NCBI GenBank assembly: GCA_964610315.1 | Contig: CAZSVM010000004.1 | Span: 1-64,000 of the forward strand | Source: JAQVEM01 sp964610315 | Lineage (GTDB): Bacteria; Actinomycetota; Humimicrobiia; Humimicrobiales; Humimicrobiaceae | Length of the DNA: 64,000 bases | Direction of reading: 5' to 3' | Shown here: positions 26,445 through 35,722 of the stretch, piece after piece | Layout: each line of letters opens with the position of its first letter | Numbering within the stretch: position 1 is the stretch's first letter | The notes under the pieces: model-generated | Database searches by the model: none | What the model was told of the DNA's origin: nothing | The model's input: only the letters and a program-made list of their open reading frames with translations | Position numbers and translations under genes: made by a program

Positions 26445-28807
26445 CTTATTTTTTCTATAAATTTATGGACTGATACGGGTTCGTATTCCAACTTGTTATG
26501 AAGTATATTTTTAAACAGGTTTATTTCCATTCTAAATTTGGTATCTCTTAAATTCACCAGATAATTAACAAATCCCTCATATCTTTCGTTTCCCAGCAGA
26601 GTGAATAATCTACGGTATGAGTGATGGAGGTTTTCGATAGAGTAAACGGGCTCATTTTTTACTGCATCGAAATAGGTATTTTCCCCCCAGCTGTACTTTA
26701 TGATATCGGTATCCCGTATCTGTCTTGAAAACTGCATATAATTTCTATCCCTTTTTAGATATTTAATGCTTTTCCTGAAATCCTTAATTATTTTTTTGGC
26801 GGTAGTTTTTAGGTTAATATCTTTTAAATTTTGCTTCTGAATGTTTAATTCAATGGCCATTATTCTATTAAGGCTATGCGGTTCAGAATTTTTATAGATG
26901 GTCCTTAAAAGGTTTAATTTCTGGTAGTAGTATTTTTTTTCGAAGGCGGTGGCGTCATCCCTGAAACTGAATGCGTACCGGTGGTAACAGATTGCAGAAG
27001 GACAGGACCTGAATTTATACCCATGTAGATTTGCCCGGTAGCAAAAATCTACGTCCTCATAAAACAAGAAAAAAGCGGGATCTATAAGCCCCACTTTATT
27101 TTCATAGAAAGCATCGCGTTTGATCATGCAGGATACAAAGGATACCCCAAATATATCTTCAGCTCTGTTATACTGGCTTAAATCCAGCTGACCTAACCCA
27201 TAATGACCTAAATAAAAGCTATTATCCAGATAAATACCCACACTTTCCAGAAAATCTTTCTGATAGTAAAATTTAATTTTTGGAGCTATACCCAGATAAA
27301 TACTTTCCAGATTGTTAATAAAATTTACCATCTGTTCAAGTGCGTCGTAGTTATAAACTACATCAAAATTTGATATTAGAATCAGGTCCGAACTGGTATA
27401 TTTTAAAGCCTGATTTATGCCCTCCCCCAGGCCAAGATTGCGGTCGGAGTAAATTATTCTTATGTCCTTAAATTCCCTTTTTATATCATCCAGAACATTA
27501 TAAGTGGAATTATTATCAAAAATAATTATCTCTACATTTTTATGGGTCTGATTTTTTATGGAATCCAGGCATTCTTTTAATACCAGGTAAGTCGAATTGT
27601 AATTAACAATAACAACAGATACATTTCTGGGCGGAGCTAATTTGTATTTCTCCGCAGGTGAGATAGCTCTGATATCTGAATCTTTTAAATTAAGTATTTT
27701 TTTAATGAGCTGGTGATATTTTTTTACACTATTTTCCCAGGTAAATTTGCCGGCATATTCTCCAGCATTTTGCCCCATTTCTTTCCTTAAATTTTGGTTG
27801 CTCACAAGAATTTCCAGTTTTTCATAAAATTCCTTTTTATTTTTTACTATATAACCAGTTTTTCCATTTTGAGAGATTTCCGAATGGGCGCCGATATCAT
27901 AACAGAGGGTTGGTCTTTTAAAACTGTGAGCTTCGGCAACCGGGAGGTCAAATCCTTCCCACTGGGAGCAAGTAGTATAAATATCACAGGATTTATAAAT
28001 CAGGGGCATAAGTTCCTCAGGGGCGTTACTTATGGACAATACTCCCTGGTTTTTAAGCAGTTCCTCGTCATTTTTGGAGCCGTATCCTACTGCAAGGAGC
28101 TTAACATTTTTGTATTTTTTAAAAATGTTCTGGTATATATCTATAAGTTCGGATAATCCTTTATAGGGCTGGTTGGTCAGGTTTAACCTTCCTACGAATA
28201 ACAATAATATGTCTTTTGGATTCACTGCTAAACTATTTCTGAAACTGTTAACTTCTTCAGCAGTGATTGCTTCATGGCGGTAATGATCACAGCCATTATA
28301 TATAAAAGTTGCTTTCTCTTTCAGGCTTTTAGGAAGACAATTAAGGAGATACCGGGATACGGTTACAATTTTTTTCGCTTTCTTAAAATAGGAAAAGTTC
28401 TGGCTTATCTCCATATATTTATATCTTAATCTTCTTTTTAAAGGAAGGCTGTTTTCAGATGGTATTCCGTGATCCACAACCAGGACTGGTTTATTTAATT
28501 TTGGTATCAGACTGTAAAAAGGAAATGACTGAATTATAAAAAGATCAATATCCTTGCTATTAAGGTAGGGAACTAATTTCCTAATTCTCCTTTCGTAAAC
28601 TATAGGGTTAACATCTGATTTGAAGTAGTGGAGTTTTTCTATATTATAAGATTTACGGTTGGTGAAAGTCTCATCAAAATAATTGCAGTATACCCTGCAG
28701 TTGTATCCTATTTCTGCCAGGCCCTCTGCTAATCTGTCAACTACCAGATCTACTCCATGACCCTTTATCATTCTGTCGGTTATGAAGACTATGTTTATTT
28801 GTTTCAC
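26441..28807 (-). CDS. Bifunctional GT4-GT2 fusion glycosyltransferase
   Basis: A 788-residue protein with two catalytic units. Residues ~1-375 are GT4 (IVFITDRMIKGHGVD, LLFVGRLN, E-x7-E in EGFDLPVAE). Residues ~394-640 are GT2 of the WbbL type (SVVIVNYNST, FDNNST, GLGEGIN, SNFD in place of the usual NNDv, and FYEDVDFCYR). About 150 further residues are helical and basic. One polypeptide could thus add two successive sugars. Its last codons overlap the next GT4 gene. It diverges from the 29075 gene, which carries the same two classes in reverse order. Confidence 0.88.
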   Translation of the reverse strand: MKQINIVFITDRMIKGHGVDLVVDRLAEGLAEIGYNCRVYCNYFDETFTNRKSYNIEKLHYFKSDVNPIVYERRIRKLVPYLNSKDIDLFIIQSFPFYSLIPKLNKPVLVVDHGIPSENSLPLKRRLRYKYMEISQNFSYFKKAKKIVTVSRYLLNCLPKSLKEKATFIYNGCDHYRHEAITAEEVNSFRNSLAVNPKDILLLFVGRLNLTNQPYKGLSELIDIYQNIFKKYKNVKLLAVGYGSKNDEELLKNQGVLSISNAPEELMPLIYKSCDIYTTCSQWEGFDLPVAEAHSFKRPTLCYDIGAHSEISQNGKTGYIVKNKKEFYEKLEILVSNQNLRKEMGQNAGEYAGKFTWENSVKKYHQLIKKILNLKDSDIRAISPAEKYKLAPPRNVSVVIVNYNSTYLVLKECLDSIKNQTHKNVEIIIFDNNSTYNVLDDIKREFKDIRIIYSDRNLGLGEGINQALKYTSSDLILISNFDVVYNYDALEQMVNFINNLESIYLGIAPKIKFYYQKDFLESVGIYLDNSFYLGHYGLGQLDLSQYNRAEDIFGVSFVSCMIKRDAFYENKVGLIDPAFFLFYEDVDFCYRANLHGYKFRSCPSAICYHRYAFSFRDDATAFEKKYYYQKLNLLRTIYKNSEPHSLNRIMAIELNIQKQNLKDINLKTTAKKIIKDFRKSIKYLKRDRNYMQFSRQIRDTDIIKYSWGENTYFDAVKNEPVYSIENLHHSYRRLFTLLGNERYEGFVNYLVNLRDTKFRMEINLFKNILHNKLEYEPVSVHKFIEKIR

Positions 28808-28990
28808 GTTTTATTTCTCTTATTTTTTATCGAACTTCTTAAATAGCAAGCTTTATAGGTTAAAATTATAATTTAAATTTTATCATTATGCCAATTATAA
28901 AGGAAAGCTTTTATAACCTGGAAAAGGAATATTCTGGTTTTTTGCTATTATGTATTAGTTACAATCAACAGCTAAATTTAACCATAGATA

Positions 28991-29021
28991 TTGTGTAAAA
29001 AAGTAGATTGTTTGTTATAAT
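28991..29021 (+). promoter_or_regulatory. Promoter with extended -10 for the GT2-GT4 fusion gene
   Basis: TGTTATAAT (29013-29021) is an extended -10 element. A weak -35 (TTGTGT, 28991-28996) stands 19 bases away. It lies 54 bases before the ATG at 29075, which has AGGAG at 29060-29064. Confidence 0.45.
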
Positions 29022-29074
29022 TTACCCTAATCAATCTGATATTCAGATATATAAATTTTAGGAGATTAATTTTT

Positions 29075-31588
29075 ATGAAAAATATTCTTACTTTCCCCGA
29101 GATTTCGGTATCAATTGTTAATCTTAACGGAGAAAGATATTTAAAAGAGTGTCTTAACAGCTTAGAGAAACTAAATTATCCTCAGGATAAACTGGAGATT
29201 ATAGTAGTAGACAACGGTTCAACTGATAGATCTATGGATATGATAAGAAGTAATTATCCTCAGGTAAAAATGATTAAAAACAGTAAGAATATGGGTTTCG
29301 CTTACGCTAATAATCAGGCTGCAGAGATCGCCAGGGGTGAGTATATAGCTTTTTTAAATAATGATACCAGAGTAGATGAAGGCTGGTTAGTTGAGCTTCT
29401 TAGACCCATCTATAAAAATAAAGAGATTGTAGCCTCAGGCTCAAAAGTTCTTTCTATGGATGGAAAGAAAGTTGATTTTGTGGGCGGAATGATAAATTTT
29501 GAGGGAAAAGGCTTCCAGATTAACTACGGCGCGCCGGTAGAAAACGATAACTATGACAGATACATGTTTCTTCCCTTTGTGAACGGCGGAGCAATGATGA
29601 TAGATAGGAAAGTTTTTCTTGATGCTGGTAGTTTTGACCAGGATTTTTTTGCTTATTATGAAGATGTTGATTTAGGTTGGAGACTCTGGGTACTTGGATA
29701 TAAAGTTGTGTTTGCTCCCAGATCTATTATTTATCACCATCACCATGGAACTTCAGGTGCTTTTAGTGAAGATAAGCTGAGATTTTTGAAAGAAAGAAAT
29801 TCTCTTTATTCAGTTTTTAAAAATTATGATGACAACAATCTTGCCAGAGTACTCTCCGGTTCCCTGGCAAGTATTTTTAATCGTATTTTTGTAGATTTTA
29901 AATTTGATTACAAAATATATTATGATCTTAGTGGTAACATCAATAACCAAAAAGAAATTATCCCACAGGTGATGCAGAATGAACCTTTAAGCTCGCTTAT
30001 GGCGGTAAAGAATTTCCTGGATGAACTGCCGGAGCTTGCCAGGAAAAGGCAAATTATACAGGAAAAAAGAAAAAGGGATGATAAGGCAATCTTCTCTTAT
30101 TTTAAAGGACAGTTTCTGGCTGTTTCACCTGACAGAGATTATCAGGAAAAACAGATAAATCTTTTAAAATCTCTGGGGATTTATAAAGTTTTTGAAAAAA
30201 AGATAAAGAGAAAACTTCTTATAGTTTCAAGCGAAGTTGTTTCCGGGGAAATGGCTGGGCCGGCAATAAGGGTGTGGAATTTTGCTAAAGTTTTATCACA
30301 ATATACAGATGTTACACTTGCTATTCCAAATGAGGTGAGTTTACCAGAGCAAGAATTTAGAATAGTTCAATATAAGGATGATAATTCTCTTAGAGACATT
30401 ATTGTAAATATGGATATTATTTTAAGTGGAGGTACAACTTTTGTTAAATATCCCAGTATAAAAAATTCAGATAAATTTTTAATTATGGATATCTATGATC
30501 CATATAATTTAGCTACTCTGGCTGAGTACAAGGATGAACCTCTTGATATAAGATTAAAGGTTTATAAATTGGTGCACTATAATTTGAATGAGCAGCTTTA
30601 CTATGGAGATTTTTTCATTTGTGCGTCTGAAAGACAGAGAGATTTCTGGCTGGGGATGCTCGCGGCTTTAAATAGAGTAAACCCTTATTCTTACAATGAG
30701 GATTCCACTTTAAAAAGAATGATAGATGTAGTGCCTTTTGGGCTCCCTGATAGCAAGCCTATGCATACCAGGCAAGTTTTAAAGGGTAAAATAGAAGGAA
30801 TAAAAAATGATGATTTTTTAATTATCTGGGGTGGTGGGATATATAATTGGTTTGATCCATTGACTTTGGTAAAAGCTATGGCTGAGATAAGAAAAACGAG
30901 GGATGATATAAAATTATTTTTTATGGGATTAGAGCATCCTAATCCTGAAGTCAAGAAATTACAACTTGTAAGTAAAACTGTTAATCTGGCTAAAAAGCTG
31001 GGTGTATATGATAAAAATGTTTTCTTTAACTTTGGATGGGTCAAATATGATGACAGACAAAATTATCTGTTAGAATCAGATGCAGGAGTAATTACTCATC
31101 CTGAGCATATAGAAACCAGATTTTCATTTAGAACTAGAATACTGGATTACCTGTGGACTTGTCTACCTATGATTTCAACAAAGGGGGATTCTTTAAGTGA
31201 TTTGATTGAAAAAGAAAGTTTAGGTATTACAGTTAGAGAAAAAAATATGGCTGATTTGGTAAGTGCTATATTAAAATTAGCTGATGATAAAGAATATTAT
31301 GGTAAATGTGTAAGAAATATAGAAAATATCGCAAAAGAATATACATGGGAGAAAGTATGTGGGCCACTTATTGGATTCTGTAAAGACCCGCTTATAAGTG
31401 CTTATAAAAAAAAATTAAAGGAAAATAATCTTAGTGATGCTGAGAGTAATAGTGTTGTAGACAAAAGTGATGGAAAATATAGGCAAAAGCATATAGGTTA
31501 TCTTACAAAGAAATTTTTCTATCATCTTTCCTACGATGGCTTTAAAAAAACTTTAAGATACATATCCAACTTTTTAAGAGGCAAATAG
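29075..31588 (+). CDS. Bifunctional GT2-GT4 fusion glycosyltransferase
   Basis: An 837-residue protein. Residues ~8-290 form a GT2 of the WbbL type (SIVNLNGERYL, VDNGSTDRS, GFAYANNQA, FLNNDT, FAYYEDVDLGWR). A linker of about 80 residues follows. The GT-B domain (about 380-780) begins KLLIVSSEVVSGEMAGPAIRVWNF-like and has PFGLPDSKP, IWGGGIYNW and a DAGVITH region in place of the canonical EGF motif. The tail is basic and could bind the membrane surface. The GT-B half is the same type as the protein cut by the right window edge. It probably adds two sugars in sequence. Confidence 0.86.
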   Translation: MKNILTFPEISVSIVNLNGERYLKECLNSLEKLNYPQDKLEIIVVDNGSTDRSMDMIRSNYPQVKMIKNSKNMGFAYANNQAAEIARGEYIAFLNNDTRVDEGWLVELLRPIYKNKEIVASGSKVLSMDGKKVDFVGGMINFEGKGFQINYGAPVENDNYDRYMFLPFVNGGAMMIDRKVFLDAGSFDQDFFAYYEDVDLGWRLWVLGYKVVFAPRSIIYHHHHGTSGAFSEDKLRFLKERNSLYSVFKNYDDNNLARVLSGSLASIFNRIFVDFKFDYKIYYDLSGNINNQKEIIPQVMQNEPLSSLMAVKNFLDELPELARKRQIIQEKRKRDDKAIFSYFKGQFLAVSPDRDYQEKQINLLKSLGIYKVFEKKIKRKLLIVSSEVVSGEMAGPAIRVWNFAKVLSQYTDVTLAIPNEVSLPEQEFRIVQYKDDNSLRDIIVNMDIILSGGTTFVKYPSIKNSDKFLIMDIYDPYNLATLAEYKDEPLDIRLKVYKLVHYNLNEQLYYGDFFICASERQRDFWLGMLAALNRVNPYSYNEDSTLKRMIDVVPFGLPDSKPMHTRQVLKGKIEGIKNDDFLIIWGGGIYNWFDPLTLVKAMAEIRKTRDDIKLFFMGLEHPNPEVKKLQLVSKTVNLAKKLGVYDKNVFFNFGWVKYDDRQNYLLESDAGVITHPEHIETRFSFRTRILDYLWTCLPMISTKGDSLSDLIEKESLGITVREKNMADLVSAILKLADDKEYYGKCVRNIENIAKEYTWEKVCGPLIGFCKDPLISAYKKKLKENNLSDAESNSVVDKSDGKYRQKHIGYLTKKFFYHLSYDGFKKTLRYISNFLRGK

Positions 31589-31612
31589 ATTGGAAGAGGG
31601 AATAGCCTCAAG

Positions 31613-32704
31613 ATGAATATGGATTTAGAAAGTCAAAGAAAGAAATCAAATAAAAAAGGGCTTATACTGAGGATTATAAATGTAGCCATTGTAGTAGGTT
31701 TTGGAGCATTTCTGGTTTATTATCTTCTGGGTAAAATAAGTATCGGACAGGTAAAGGATGCCATTATAGGTATAGATAAGACCTATCTTATAATAGCCCT
31801 GTCAATATTGCTGGTAAGTATTTTCTTAAGAACATACCGTAAAAAAATACTGGTGGGCTCGGATAGAATAAGTATGACCGATATGTTTCTAGTGGTTCTC
31901 ATCAGGAATGCCTTTAATATGGTGCTTCCAGCAAGGACCGGTGAATTATCCTATGTGTATGTGCTGCAGAGAAAGTTTAAGTTCCCCCTGGAAATTGGGG
32001 TATCCACTTTAATGATAGTGCTGATTTTTGACCTGGTAATTGTTTTTTCGCTTATCGTAATTTCTGTTATTGTGGTCCTTATCAATAAATTTTCGAGCTC
32101 TTACCTGGCTGTGGTACTTATAGCAGCAGTGCTTCTGGTCATTCTTCTTCTGGTTTTATTTTATCTTTCAAGAGTAATTGGATTTATTCTTATGATTATA
32201 GAAAAGATTTTAGCCAGATACAGGATTGGTAAAAATAGAGCAGTGCGAGCAGTCTATAAAAAAATGGTTGATATAAATAAAAATATTGAAATAATACAAA
32301 AAAGAAGAATTTACTGGAAAGTATATCTTTCTTCGATTGTTATCAGGGTTTTAAAATTTGGCTCTTATTATATGATGATTTATGCCATATTGAAGCCGGA
32401 AGGATACACCTTTAGAGAACTGAATTTCTGGATAATATTTTTAGCCGTGGTGGCCGCTGAAATATCTGCGGTGCTTCCCACCCATGCTCTGGCGGGCTTC
32501 GGAACCTACGAAGGAGCTTTCTTACTGGTTCTCGGTGTGCTGGGATTTAAAATAGCCGGTATTGCCTGGGAAGCAGTTGCTTTCGGATATCATATAATTA
32601 CCCTGACATTTATCGTAACTCTGGGAGTTATAGCCATAATTATATTAAGTATGCCCTTCTACAGGGTAAAGGAAAATAATAAATTACAGGATAATAAGGT
32701 ATAA
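31613..32704 (+). CDS. UPF0104 / lysylphosphatidylglycerol-synthase-like membrane protein
   Basis: A 363-residue polytopic protein with about eight helices. It shows the family's FLRTYRKKIL segment, the RTGELSYVYVL motif after the third helix and the late HALAGFGTYEGAF motif. The family covers the flippase-like membrane half of MprF and the AglD-type proteins of glycosylation clusters; no catalytic MprF domain is attached here. It may move or handle a lipid-linked sugar. Two further members lie at 38799 and 48038. It starts 24 bp after the fusion glycosyltransferase and leads into a GT-C gene. Confidence 0.85.
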   Translation: MNMDLESQRKKSNKKGLILRIINVAIVVGFGAFLVYYLLGKISIGQVKDAIIGIDKTYLIIALSILLVSIFLRTYRKKILVGSDRISMTDMFLVVLIRNAFNMVLPARTGELSYVYVLQRKFKFPLEIGVSTLMIVLIFDLVIVFSLIVISVIVVLINKFSSSYLAVVLIAAVLLVILLLVLFYLSRVIGFILMIIEKILARYRIGKNRAVRAVYKKMVDINKNIEIIQKRRIYWKVYLSSIVIRVLKFGSYYMMIYAILKPEGYTFRELNFWIIFLAVVAAEISAVLPTHALAGFGTYEGAFLLVLGVLGFKIAGIAWEAVAFGYHIITLTFIVTLGVIAIIILSMPFYRVKENNKLQDNKV

Positions 32705-32742
32705 TTGCAAGAAAATAAAAGGCAGGATTATTCTTTTAAGAA

Positions 32743-34065
32743 ATGAAGGAATTTTTTAATAAAATCGGAAGTTTTATCGTCACCAGAGAGATTTTTGAAG
32801 ACAAGAAATCATTAAGAACTCTTTACAAATACTTTCTCGCCGGACTGCTGGTCAGGTTTATTTTTTTACCGTTTTTTTTCCAGAGAGACCTGCTCTCAAC
32901 CTATCAGAGGGCTGCGGAAACAATTTATACCAGAAATTTAGGGTTGGATAACCTGCAGCTGCTGACCAATATGATTCATTCTGCATATCTATTCATTATA
33001 AAGTCGATATTTCCGGCAATAAATCAATTATTTTCTATTCTGCTGGAGAAAGATACCTGGATATCCTGGATTCAGTTCAACAGCAGTTATAATGTATTTA
33101 CCACACTGACCCTTTTTAAGATACTCTACCTTCTATTCGATATAGTTTGTATGTTTTTAATCCTGAGGTTTTCTTTTGATGGAGAACCTAAAAATAAACT
33201 CAGGGTTTTTAAATTCTGGATATTTAATCCTATATTATTATTTGTGGTATATATCTTTGCCAGACATGACATTATCGCAGTATTTGCTACCCTGATTGCG
33301 CTGCTCCTGGCAAAAAAGGATAGAAAATACTGGGCAATTATCGTGCTTGCATTCGGTATAGCCCTGAGATTTTTCCCTATAATGATTCTTCCTCTTCTGG
33401 TAATATACCTGGCGCGCACCAAAAAGGATTATATTTTATTAACTCTGGCAGGATTTTCCGGCATGGCAGCAGTGGAACTTTTATGTCATTTTATTTTTGG
33501 TAAAAGTGTGATAATACCGCTGCTGAAAACCCAGCATTTCGAATATCTCCTTTCCACAAGGCTGGATCTTGTATCCGGATCTCATAGCAGCATTTTTATT
33601 TTCGTGGCGGCATATACATTCATAATCGTTAGTTTTCTGCATATCAAAAAGAAAAGTTTTGATTTACTTCTAAATTATGGTGCCATTATATACCTGACTT
33701 ATGTAGGCATTTGTTATTTCCACCCCCAGTACATGTTGTGGGTGGTTCCTTTTCTGGTAATTGCCTTCGTAAGGAGAAAGTCGCTCCTGTACTATCACTG
33801 GATTCAATTTGTTCTGCTATTGGTAATACTGATATACTGGGGAGATCTGGTGACTAAGTTCGTGCTTGCTCCCATTGACCACCGTTATTTTATATATTTA
33901 ACTGGCATCATTCCCATTATCGAACGTTTTTATGATTCTGCAAAATTTGTAAACATATTCAGGAGTGTTTTTGCAGGGGTATCGTTATGGATGATTTATT
34001 TGGTCTATAAGGATAACAGGAAGTTAATGGAAAATGAATTAAATGATGAAATCAGGAAAGTATGA
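32743..34065 (+). CDS. GT-C type membrane glycosyltransferase (GT87/mannosyltransferase-like)
   Basis: A 440-residue protein with about ten helices. The outer loops hold the acidic residue after the first helix (FFQRDLLSTYQRA) and the segment FWIFNPILL followed by ARHDIIAVF, a pattern of GT-C enzymes such as GT87 and PIG-M-like mannosyltransferases that use polyprenyl-phosphate sugars. HPQYMLW near residue 328 is also typical. It would work on the outer membrane face. Its end overlaps the following lipoprotein-like gene by four bases (ATGA), suggesting a functional pair. Confidence 0.78.
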   Translation: MKEFFNKIGSFIVTREIFEDKKSLRTLYKYFLAGLLVRFIFLPFFFQRDLLSTYQRAAETIYTRNLGLDNLQLLTNMIHSAYLFIIKSIFPAINQLFSILLEKDTWISWIQFNSSYNVFTTLTLFKILYLLFDIVCMFLILRFSFDGEPKNKLRVFKFWIFNPILLFVVYIFARHDIIAVFATLIALLLAKKDRKYWAIIVLAFGIALRFFPIMILPLLVIYLARTKKDYILLTLAGFSGMAAVELLCHFIFGKSVIIPLLKTQHFEYLLSTRLDLVSGSHSSIFIFVAAYTFIIVSFLHIKKKSFDLLLNYGAIIYLTYVGICYFHPQYMLWVVPFLVIAFVRRKSLLYYHWIQFVLLLVILIYWGDLVTKFVLAPIDHRYFIYLTGIIPIIERFYDSAKFVNIFRSVFAGVSLWMIYLVYKDNRKLMENELNDEIRKV

Positions 34066-34772
34066 TAAGAGAAACTTTTAAAATAAAAATAATTATATTT
34101 GTTTCAATGCTAATATTGATTTTAATGCTGCTTACCGGATGTACCGGAATTTTTTACATTCCCGGTGCCAGCTATGGTTATTACATATGGGAAGAGGACA
34201 GCAGTATTTTTGTGGAGTGGAGCGCAGATCGTAAGGATACTGAATTTGACGGCGTGATTTCAACCGATGGGGAAATAGTCACATATAAGTTAAAAGATTG
34301 GGAAGAGGGAAATGATATAATTGAGACCGGGGAAGATAAAATTGAATTTTCGGCTACTCTGAGCAGTAGTGACTATTCTGACGGATTCAGTTTTACTGTG
34401 CAGGATTACACTTATCTGGAATTTGATCTAAAAATCAACAATGGATATGAACTCTCCAGAATAAATCTGGGGGGTTTTCTGGAAAATCCTGAAGATGATG
34501 TGTTCAGGATAGGAAAAGATTACTTTAGCCAGCTTAAAATGAAACCCTGGTACCGGAAGCATCCATTTTCAGAGTTTTTTTATAAGTTATCTGCTAACAA
34601 ATACTTTACATTTTTATATCTCTTCATATTGGGCATAATTATTATAGAGATTTTAAGGGTAACGGTTATTGCCAGAAGAAAAAGAAAGATTATGTGGGTG
34701 ATGGTTTCTTATACGGCACTGGTTATAATCGAAGTCTGTATTTATTTTATTTTAAAATTTTTGACTAGTTAA
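34062..34772 (+). CDS. Putative lipoprotein with two C-terminal helices, function unknown
   Basis: I do not recognise a family. The 236-residue protein has a signal segment ending in the lipobox LLTGC (Cys at about residue 27). An extracytoplasmic beta-rich domain of about 140 residues follows, then two membrane helices (about 181-198 and 209-232) separated by a basic loop (RRKRK). A lipidated N-terminus plus two C-terminal helices is uncommon. The ATGA overlap with the GT-C gene suggests a partner or accessory subunit of that enzyme (inference). Confidence 0.65.
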   Translation: MIRETFKIKIIIFVSMLILILMLLTGCTGIFYIPGASYGYYIWEEDSSIFVEWSADRKDTEFDGVISTDGEIVTYKLKDWEEGNDIIETGEDKIEFSATLSSSDYSDGFSFTVQDYTYLEFDLKINNGYELSRINLGGFLENPEDDVFRIGKDYFSQLKMKPWYRKHPFSEFFYKLSANKYFTFLYLFILGIIIIEILRVTVIARRKRKIMWVMVSYTALVIIEVCIYFILKFLTS

Positions 34773-34798
34773 GAACATATCTGGTTTGAGGAGACTGC

Positions 34799-35677
34799 AT
34801 GAAAAAAATTGCTTTAATCGGGGTTGACGGCCAGCTGGGAACCGATATTCATAATCATTTTATAAAGAAAGGCGTCAAGCTTGAAGGCTTGAGAGGTTTC
34901 AAAGATATTGATGTTTATGATTACCGGATAAGCGAGAGTGTTTTAAAAAAAATTGGCCCCGGTATGGTCATAAATACAGCTGCTTTTCATGATGTGGACC
35001 GCTGTGAGGATGAAGTTCTATCTGCTTTTAAGGTGAATGTAATAGGAGTTAAAAATCTGGCAATGATATGCAGAAAAATGAATATACCCCTTGTGCATTT
35101 CAGTACCGATTATATATTTGATGGAAAAAAGAATACGCCCTATGTAGAAGATGATTGCGCCCGGCCGCTCAGTATGTATGGAATATCCAAATTGGCCGGT
35201 GAGCAGGTAATGCAGTATATCCTTGACCGGTATTATATAGTAAGGTTGTGCGGACTATACGGTCATGCAGGGTGCGTTGGCAAGGGGAGCACTAATTTTG
35301 TGGAATCAATAATAAAATTAGCAAAGAAAAAAAAGGAAATAAGGGTGGTAAATGACCAGGTGCTTACTCCGACCAGCACCGTGGATGTTTCGGAAAAGCT
35401 TTTTGAATTAATACAAACCGGGAAATACGGTATTTACCATATGACCAATACCGGTAGTTGTTCCTGGTATGAATTTACCTGTGAAATATTCAGGCTTATG
35501 AAATTAAATACCAAAATAACCCCAATCACCACTGAACAGTTTGGAGCAAAAGCAAGAAGGCCGCGCTATTCGGTTCTGGATAATTTTAATTTGAGGAAAA
35601 TTGGACTGACTGATTTAAGAAACTGGAAAGAAGCGCTAAAAGCTTATATCGAGAGCAGGGATAACAGACGCAGTTGA
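34799..35677 (+). CDS. rfbD: dTDP-4-dehydrorhamnose reductase (RmlD family)
   Basis: A 292-residue extended SDR. NAD(P)-binding is shown by IGVDGQLG near 7-14, the catalytic Thr by FSTDYIFDG at 101-109, and the catalytic pair by Tyr127-x3-Lys131 (YGISK). RPRYSVLDN near the end is typical of RmlD. It carries out the last step of dTDP-L-rhamnose synthesis; rfbA, rfbB and rfbC are not in the window. GAGGAG precedes the ATG by six bases. A rhamnose donor fits the WbbL-type glycosyltransferases here. A related SDR with another substrate cannot be fully excluded. Confidence 0.88.
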   Translation: MKKIALIGVDGQLGTDIHNHFIKKGVKLEGLRGFKDIDVYDYRISESVLKKIGPGMVINTAAFHDVDRCEDEVLSAFKVNVIGVKNLAMICRKMNIPLVHFSTDYIFDGKKNTPYVEDDCARPLSMYGISKLAGEQVMQYILDRYYIVRLCGLYGHAGCVGKGSTNFVESIIKLAKKKKEIRVVNDQVLTPTSTVDVSEKLFELIQTGKYGIYHMTNTGSCSWYEFTCEIFRLMKLNTKITPITTEQFGAKARRPRYSVLDNFNLRKIGLTDLRNWKEALKAYIESRDNRRS

Positions 35678-35722
35678 CAAGCCTTTTCATTCTATAAAAT
35701 TTCAAGCGTACTTACTTCGATC

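Noticed and set aside
27794..28156. A 120-codon plus-strand frame
   Set aside because: It lies wholly inside the GT4 half of the 26441 fusion gene on the other strand and has no ribosome-binding site or family resemblance.
28915..28939. Stem-loop (AACC...GGTT) followed by a T-run considered as a terminator
   Set aside because: It lies between divergent genes, so no rightward transcript would need ending there, and the stem has a mismatch and a wobble pair.
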